Below the pieces are notes generated by a model. It ran no database searches. It was not told where the DNA came from and saw only the letters and a program-made list of their open reading frames with translations. A DNA stretch of 64,000 nucleotides from Symsagittifera roscoffensis (lineage: Eukaryota > Xenacoelomorpha > Acoela > Convolutidae): NCBI RefSeq assembly GCF_963678635.1, contig NC_087063.1, forward strand, positions 58,288,759 to 58,352,758, in the 5' to 3' direction. The position numbers and the translations under genes are program-made. Every line of letters begins with the position of its first letter. The stretch's first letter is position 1. Below, in pieces: positions 56,207 to 64,000 of the stretch.

Positions 56207-56667
56207 CTTAGTCCGAGGTCTTCATCCATCACCGGGTAATTGTCGCATTGTTCGGAATAATGGTTCTGATCTATTGAGTCGTAGAGACAATTCAATTAAA
56301 TTATTACCGTGTAACATTTTTGTGATTTTGACTAAGTCTAATCCTTTTTTGTTAGTTTTAAACTATTTTATTGCTCAAGGTCTTATTCGAGACTTATGGT
56401 CGCACCAGATGAGTTTGGACGGAAGGTCTAACTCAAAGAGTAATTTCTGATAAGGTACACCGTCTGCTCGTCACGCTATTTTATTTTCGGCCGGATATAT
56501 TCCTGCAACTTCTAAGTCTAAAACCGATCTTAATCTGACTCTTATATCTCTTAGTCTCAATCTTTTTATCAATCGTTATTGTACAATAATAAGTGTAGCG
56601 CCTATAGTCATTGGTGAAGATTTTTCTTCAATGATACTATGTCTGCAAATGAAAATCTAAAGTTATT
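56207..56667 (+). repeat. LTR-like spacer unit U3, copy 2
   Basis: Counterpart of 37546-38006 at offset +18,661, ending at the same junction with E2. Confidence 0.8.
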
Positions 56668-57641
56668 GCGTTTAGGGACCCTGAATGGTCTCCTCCAGCA
56701 TTTTTAAACATTCCAGCGGATATCTCAAGTCAAGCAATAAGTACAATATCTTTTCACAAAGATTATGTAAAAGTAATACCATTAACGATTGACGCAACAC
56801 CATTAAATTAAAATGCATTTTTACCTGATACACGAAATAACAGCTTAAATTCAACAGTCATTCATAAATGAAGAAGTAGTCCAAACAACAGTAACAACTA
56901 CACAACAAAATATTTCACCAATACGTCCAAATCTTACAACACCAAAAAATACAAATACATCACTACCTCAAATAACCTTACAACCGACCGTTAAACCTTC
57001 GGTTGCTCCAAAATATTCCCATATGGACTATCAGACATATAGACCAATGATAAAACCGTCAAAAACACGAAAAACGTTCACAAAAAACACCTTTTCAGAA
57101 CACAACTATAATTATGTACATCAATCAAAAACAAATCAACCCCCCCCCCAAAAAAATACACAAAACTTAAACCACGTATGTTCTCATTATTGGAATCTTC
57201 CAAAGACATCGACCAATTCAGTAAATTACCCAGATAATCCACACCCTCCACAGGAATATAGTGAAAATTATCCATTTTTTCAACAAAATAAGAATAAACA
57301 ACAAACACCTTATAACAAAAATTACTTATCATCTGATGATGATGATTACTATCAACCAGATATTTTGCTCCATATACTAAAAATATCGTACACAAAGACC
57401 GCGACAATCTCAACCATCCCAAAATATGAAAATTTACCCACAAAATCCAACAGATATGCAAAATCAACAGCCAATGCATATACAAAACCCATTTAACACA
57501 CAATTTTTTCGACCTATACAGCCACAAAACCAAACGACTATGCATTTTTAACAACTGACTCAAAAGCAAAATGAAATACCACTTCCATATTACCTTCAAC
57601 AACATGAAATAACAAAAAACCAACTTACAAACTTCTCGCAA

Positions 57642-58421
57642 ATGCCAAATGCCGCAGAATCACTACAGATGACTATGAATCCATACCTCATGGGTGGATC
57701 ATCAATAACATCGAATAAACCACTAATGGTATTCACAGGAACAGACCCTGAATATTCTGTAGAAGACTATTTAAACGCAGTCACAGCAAATTTAATTTTA
57801 AATATAGGACCTGAACCAATTAATACACCACTCCATCAAAATTGGATACATAGACGCACAGCGTTAATTCAAACAACACTAGATGGCGCAGCCCAAAAAT
57901 GGTTTTCAGTTCTACCCATAGAAATAAAATCAGATTGGAAAAGATTCACACAGGAATTTTCAAAAATGTTTGATTCTGAAAGAAACAAACAACATCAAAG
58001 AGTTCTATCCAACGAAATACGCAGATTACCAAATGAAACAATTAATCAATTAGCAGTTCGAATCGAAACACTAGTTCGAAAAGCATATTCACTTAATACA
58101 CATGATTACAAAAGCACAAAAATGACAGAACATTTAATGATGACCTTAACACCTCAATTAAGAAAAATAGCTATAAAAAAGAGAGCATCTCATCCTTCCT
58201 CAATTCGAGAGCCAGATTCAGATTTTAGAAAATTAGTAGATAAACTAGAACAAGCAGAAATCACAATGAAACTTGAAGAAACAGAAAATCTAAAACTACA
58301 GTATGTTAATCGGATTGAAACAAATACTACACATATAAATAACATACAAGAATCAGACACAGACCTGATTGAAAAAATCACTGAAATACTAAACATCTAT
58401 GTAAGGAACCCAAAATTTTAA
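57642..58421 (+). CDS. E2 copy 2 Gag capsid domain
   Basis: Same 259-codon frame as 38981-39760. The CCHC knuckle follows out of frame at 58447-58488. Confidence 0.85.
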   Translation: MPNAAESLQMTMNPYLMGGSSITSNKPLMVFTGTDPEYSVEDYLNAVTANLILNIGPEPINTPLHQNWIHRRTALIQTTLDGAAQKWFSVLPIEIKSDWKRFTQEFSKMFDSERNKQHQRVLSNEIRRLPNETINQLAVRIETLVRKAYSLNTHDYKSTKMTEHLMMTLTPQLRKIAIKKRASHPSSIREPDSDFRKLVDKLEQAEITMKLEETENLKLQYVNRIETNTTHINNIQESDTDLIEKITEILNIYVRNPKF

Positions 58422-59168
58422 AGGCAAACCATCTTTCAAAAAATTGTGTAATTATTGCCGACAATACGGACATAGTATTGCCGAATGTAGACAAAAACAA
58501 CAAGACAATCAGAATAAACCTCAAGAGCACAAAAAACCATATAAGTCATTCTATCAATATATGAAAAAAGATCAAAAATACCAAACAAAAATATATATAG
58601 TAATAATAGTTCAGTAAAACCACTTCCAAGTAACTCAAATTATTTAAAAAATCAATCACCATAAAACTCTAGTTATAGAGGTAGATCGCCCGATCGAAGA
58701 AATTCACGAAATTTCTCACAAAATAGATACAGTCGATCGAAGAGTCAAAATAACCAAAAAAGGAATAACTATTCATGATCGATTTGCAACACAACAGAAT
58801 TTGTTTCTACATCCAGTTCCCATTCAAACCCAAGGAATAGACACTATTACAACAATAAATCACGAAAGTCATCATACAACAGAAATAGAAACTATTCAAA
58901 CAATAGGAATAGAAGTTACTTTAACAATCGAAATCAAAACTATCCAAACAACAGATCAAGGAATAATTCATATAATAGAACAAATTATCACAGCTCAAAT
59001 GATAAGTATCAAAATAGATCAAGAAATAATTCACAAAACCGAAAATCAAGTTAAAACAATAGATTCAGAAATTATTCCCAAGCATCCCATAGGAATAATA
59101 ACCGTTATCCCGATTCTAAACATCGATACAGAAGTAACACACCAAAGCACCAAAGACACATAAATCAA

Positions 59169-59945
59169 GTGCAAACAAATGAAGAAACAACTTCAGACCC
59201 CCCAGGTATTGATGGCACAGGAAGTAACGAATTACAATTAAACCACATTAATTGTGAATCAACAGATAATGAAAGTGATACAGATAATGCCATCTCTGTA
59301 AATAAGATAACAATCGAAAACGACTATGAACCCATCATATATGAACAACCCTTTAGTTCAGACATATACGAAAATCAGTTGGAACTTCTCGATAATTATT
59401 ATAATACACCCATTAATAATAATACACAGCCTAAACAAGAAGTAAATGAAATTAAAACTGTAATTAGACCTGACAAAAAAGACGAAGTATAATGCTCAAA
59501 CACGTCACACATTTATCAAAACATACAAAAAGAACAACCAAGAGAAAAAATTTGGACAATCCCAATTCTCCTAGAAAGTCCAAGAAGTAAAGAATTTCAA
59601 CCACCAGATCTTGAAATTGATTTTTTAAATGACTCAGGAGCAGAATCAAATATAATTAACATTCCCTCATGGAATGAAATTAAAACACTGCACCCGAATT
59701 TAACACCTCTTGAAAGATCTAGTAAATTAGCAACAGCACAAGGATCAACATTAGTACATTATGGAAAGATCCAACTATTCCTTGTTCCCACAAGAACAAT
59801 GGAACAAAACAAGATTCTGAACAAGCCATATAAACAAACATTTCATATTACTGATATTAAGCACAATATCATTGGAATACCGTTTATTACTAAATATATA
59901 CCAACAATAAACATCTTAAATAGTAAAATCCATATCAATATATAA
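59169..59945 (+). pseudogene. E2 copy 2 aspartic protease
   Basis: Counterpart of 40508-41284. The catalytic DSGA is at 59631-59642, after the same nonsense codon. Confidence 0.8.
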
Positions 59946-60130
59946 AAACAAAAAATACAGCCTTAACATTCTTCCAAAGATTAAACAAACAACCATCATT
60001 TTTCTCAAACTTTTACCCCATTTATAATCAAAAATGGAAACACCTGAAACCACTATTAGGAAACATATATAAACTTTCAATAAAACAAGTTAATCAGTAT
60101 GACAAAAGTCCAAACAAACAACAGCTTTTC

Positions 60131-60472
60131 ATGTCAGATTTCGAATTTAAACCCATTCACAAATTTTTCAAAATTACAATCTCATCCATAAAATATCTAA
60201 AAAAAGAAAATTCCGATATTATTTCACTACACGTATATAATAATACACCATTTCGAATAACACTACCTTTAGGACTATTAGGATATTGTGAAACGAATGC
60301 TACAACTTCACCTGTAAATGAAGTAGCATATCGGGTAATTAATATATTACAACTATTAGATATTTGTCAATCAACAATTCTTGACGAAGAATTATCCATA
60401 ATTAATATAATAAGTAATGAAAAAAGAAATACAGATTACTTCACAAAAACACCATATTTTAAACCAACATAA
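60131..60472 (+). CDS. E2 copy 2 protease-RT linker
   Basis: Same 113-codon frame as 41470-41811. Confidence 0.65.
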   Translation: MSDFEFKPIHKFFKITISSIKYLKKENSDIISLHVYNNTPFRITLPLGLLGYCETNATTSPVNEVAYRVINILQLLDICQSTILDEELSIINIISNEKRNTDYFTKTPYFKPT

Positions 60473-60513
60473 ATATAACAAATTATACAAAAGAACAACA
60501 AAAATTCTTAACA

Positions 60514-61521
60514 ATGTTTAATTTTCAACATTCACAAATCACACAAGATCAATTTGACAAATTAGCAAAACAACTGATAAAATATTCCAGAGTCTACGCA
60601 ACATCAAAATTTGACGTTGGAAAAATTTTTACATCATTACACCTCCCTTTAAAACCTGACGCAGTTTTCAAACAACAAAGAGCAAGTAAAGTACCGATTC
60701 ACTTACACGACAAGGTAAATAGATTACTTGATATTTTAGAACAATACGAAATTATATCACCAATAAATAAGGAAGAACAACCAAAAGGTAAAACCTTCAT
60801 CAACCCTGTTGTCATTCTAGCAAAAGGTGAATCACTAAAAATAGTTTTAGACGCTAGATATCTCAATTCACTAAATGACGAATCAAAATGCAATTGGCCT
60901 ATTGAACCAATACAGGTTATCTTAACAAAGATAAATGGTAAATACTTCACAATCGCAGATATGAATAGTGCTTATAATCAAATGCCACTAGATGAACAAT
61001 CAAGACGACTTACACAATTTGTTATTGGAAATCAATAATACGAATTTAACCGATTATTCTATGGAATATCCATAGGACCGGCAGCTTTTTCAGCTTTCAT
61101 GAGTAAAGTTTTTAGACCATTAATACTCAAGAAACATGCAATCACATATCTAGATGATGTTTTCATGCAATCACAAACTAAAGACGAAGTGTTTACAGTT
61201 TTGGAACACTATCACGAAAAACTTCAGAACGAAAATCTGAAAGCAGCCCCCGATAAATCACATTTTTTCTTAACACGAGTTAAATTTTTAGGACATGATA
61301 ACAAACGAAATACAATCAACCCATTAAAATCACGCATTGATGCAATCCAAAAACTTTAACCACCTACAAATAAAAAGAAAATCCAAGAATTCCTTGGAAT
61401 GTTGAATTTCTTAAGTAAATATGTTTACAAAATGCAGTTATACTTAGGACCTTTCTTTAATTCTTTAACATCCTCAGACAACAAAATAATTTTGAATGGA
61501 CCACTGAACATCAAACTCAAT
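60514..61521 (+). pseudogene. E2 copy 2 reverse transcriptase
   Basis: Counterpart of 41853-42860, with YLDD at 61147-61158 and the same internal stop. The substitution at 61447 lies in the thumb/connection part. Confidence 0.85.
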
Positions 61522-61541
61522 TTGAAGAAATTAAAAAACTT

Positions 61542-62021
61542 TTGAGAGAGCAAATTTCAAACACAATTCCAGATCCAAATCAACCATTCTACGCAATGTG
61601 CGATGCTTCAAATTTTGGCATCGGCGCAGCATTACTACAATCACATAGTGGAACAAATAAAATGAATCTTATATCAGCAAATTCACGATTTGTCACACAA
61701 GCCGAGCTACGACTCTCTACTCTAATGAGAGAATGTACAGCTATAATTTATACATTTACAGAGTACGAATTTCTGATACTTGGTTCAAAACACCCAACAG
61801 TTCTATTTACAGATCATAAACCAATTATATTTCTCTTCACACAAAAATCAAATCCTAATCATAGAGTTTATAGATTTCAATTATTTTTAATGAAATTCCA
61901 AAACTTACATATAGTTTGGAGAGCAGGAAAAAACCTTGCATTACCAGATACATTAAGTAGAAATACACCACCTGAAATTTTTACACGAAAAACTACAGTT
62001 GAAATACCAAAAAAATATTAA
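61542..62021 (+). CDS. E2 copy 2 RNase H
   Basis: Same 159-codon frame as 42881-43360 with all four acidic positions. Confidence 0.85.
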   Translation: MREQISNTIPDPNQPFYAMCDASNFGIGAALLQSHSGTNKMNLISANSRFVTQAELRLSTLMRECTAIIYTFTEYEFLILGSKHPTVLFTDHKPIIFLFTQKSNPNHRVYRFQLFLMKFQNLHIVWRAGKNLALPDTLSRNTPPEIFTRKTTVEIPKKY

Positions 62022-62761
62022 ATTCTATTTCGCAAAAGATGAATTATCACCCCGATTAAAATGCAAATATGCAGTAAAACTGATATTGATCAATCACAAA
62101 TAAATAATCTACAACATTTTTGACTTTACTTAGATTGCCAAAATAATCACTATGAAGTTGACTTATTAGGCACATCTACCTTCAAACCAATTCCATACTC
62201 ACAATGGATCAATAAAAATACTCAACAAAAGAAAATGAAACAACAACCGATTAAAAAAGACCTTTTTCCATTAATTGAAAAAGAAAACTTGACCGATGAA
62301 ATAAATTTATCAGGACCACAAACGAAGGATTCAAAATACACAATAAATCAAGTTTTTAACCTCCATGACCCACTTGACACAATCCCCCTATCAAAACTAG
62401 AAATTGAAAATATTTTCTCCCACCAACAGAAAAAATTACACTTGAACTTTTAAAACAATATCAAATTTTTGACCCAGTAATTAGACAACTAAAATCATGG
62501 CACAAATACAAAACAAAACCAGCAAAAGCTGATAGCACAATTTTAGGAAACAAAACACTTCTTCGATATTTCCGAAAATTTAATAACACAACAATCAAAG
62601 AAAAAATAGATCTTTTAGAATATCAATTAGATGATTCAAAAGTTCCCCGTCTTCCTTTAAGTATGATATTGATAGCATTTAACATCTCCCATACACAAAA
62701 TACAAAAGGATCAGAAAAGACATAATCGAACTTCGCACAAAATTTTTATTTTCCAAATACC

Positions 62762-64000
62762 CCAATTTGGATAAAAGTATTATGCAATGATTGTATAAAA
62801 TGTCAATTGAATAAACCTTATCCAAATCAAAAACAAATAGCACAGAAACAAGATTTTAAAGGACAAAGTTTATATTTCAACCATAGAATTTCATTCGACA
62901 CAAAAGGACCAATTTCACCATCTTCTGAAGGAAACTCCTACATTATGGTCATTGTTGATGCATTCACACATTATGTAGCTCTCAACCCAGTACCACATTG
63001 TAATGCTTACTATGCTTACACAACACTTTACGAACACTGGATAGCTAAATTCGGATTACCCGAAATCCTAGTTACAGACAAAGGTACAGAGTTTATTAAT
63101 AATGAAATCATCTCACTATGCCACTTATATAACATCAAACATAAACCACGTACATCTCATGCACCTTGGACAAACAGTTTAGTCGAAGGTATGAACCGTT
63201 CATTACAAGAATATCTTAGATGTATCATTAATGGAAACGATACACAGAATGGTCAGCAGATGTAAAATTATTTCCCTTATCATACAATGCACAAATCACG
63301 ACATCTTTAGAAATGTCACCAAATGAACTGGTTTTTAATCAAAAGCCACGAAAACCAGTTATGTTCACAGCAAATGCCCATAAAAATGCACAAGGTTATT
63401 GCCAACCAAATAAAGATTCAATTTGTTATAACCTACCTACACACACACACACATGATGAAGCTCATTTTCATCACCAACAATTTCTCAAATTAGCCTCCG
63501 GCACACATACCGAATGGATTTTAAATAGAGATAAAAAGCACAATAAAATCTACCAGAAAGTAACAAAGAAATCGTTACAAAAGCAAAACATTAACAGCCA
63601 AACTAATTCACGTTTTATGCCAGCCACAGATTTAAAAATTGGAACATTTGTTTTAATACCTAATTTTAATACACAAAAAGTAATCTCCAAAAAACTACAA
63701 CCACTTCGAAAAGGACCATACCAAATAATTGCCAAACCCACTTAAGTAACATACAAACTCACAGATTCAACCAAAAAAGAAATTTTTCAACATCGTAACA
63801 ATTTACTACCTTACTACCCAAAAGAATACGCATTACGCGAATTAACACAATTATATTCTTTTACAGGTTTAAAAGTTATCCAAAATCATACACATACAGA
63901 ACAAGCAACAAATGTACAATCTGACGTTCATCATGCACAAAATAAAAAACAAAACACAACTCATAATAATACAAAAACACCAGACCCAAAAAATATCTCA
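62762..64000 (+). pseudogene. E2 copy 2 integrase, cut by window end
   Basis: Counterpart of 44101-45339. The core frame is 62807-63265 with the same D-D-E residues; the C-terminal piece is at 63323-63745. The last residues lie beyond the window. Confidence 0.83.

Larger units (their letters stand above)
48699..64000. repeat. 19-kb tandem duplication, copy 2 (cut by window end)
   Basis: Repeats 29484-45339 almost without change. Substitutions I found are 37202 A to 55863 C, 37474 T to 56135 A, and 42786 A to 61447 G. One 554-bp spacer unit is missing. If complete, it would extend to about 67,359 outside the window. Confidence 0.93.
56668..64000 (+). mobile_element. E2 second copy (cut by window end inside integrase)
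   Basis: Copy of 38007-45339 at offset +18,661, with the same lesions, including the RT stop at 61036-61038 and the protease-leader stop at 59490-59492. Confidence 0.9.

Overview
The window is nuclear DNA of an invertebrate-like animal: AT-rich, intron-containing, and dominated by decayed transposable elements. Only one host protein gene is visible, the last exon of a class A G-protein-coupled receptor (2484-3349, +). One tRNA-Arg(UCG)-like sequence lies at 17647-17719. The species cannot be named from the sequence. Nothing bacterial, no CRISPR array and no operon is present.

Left part (1-18.3 kb). A recurrent LTR-like repeat (R1) opens the window. The receptor exon, three hAT-like MITE copies, a 1.16-kb tandem duplication (3799-6093), and modular foldback repeats built from GAGCGGTTT follow. 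A degraded Ty3/Gypsy element without env (G1, 9250-15024) is next. It is followed by a second LTR plus gag of the same family (15025-15895), so two elements share one LTR. G1 carries visible lesions at catalytic positions: ESG for the usual DSG/DTG in protease, and FIND for the usual xxDD in reverse transcriptase.

Right part (18.4-64 kb). Two related but clearly different families of a large, envelope-bearing Ty3/Gypsy-like element lie head to head. E1 is on the minus strand (about 34.95 kb down to 19.93 kb). E2 is on the plus strand (38.0-48.28 kb) and is truncated at both ends. Gene order in E1 is: long Gag, protease, RT, RNase H, integrase, a conserved non-coding block, a pre-env membrane ORF (ORF-A), env, a small membrane ORF (ORF-B), and a Pro/Ser/Thr-rich ORF of up to about 600 codons (ORF-C). 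Both families keep the same 13-nt overlap between ORF-A and env. Env resembles glycoproteins of chuvirus-type negative-strand RNA viruses more than retroviral Env, as judged by eye. All copies are broken by frameshifts and stops.

A 19,215-bp segment (29484-48698), spanning half of E1, an LTR-like spacer array and all of E2, is repeated immediately in tandem from 48699 to the window end. I found three substitutions in the stretches I compared, and copy 2 lacks one 554-bp spacer unit. This is either a very young tandem duplication or an assembly duplication.

The most interesting content is the complex env-bearing retroelement with unrecognised accessory ORFs, together with the young duplication that carries it.
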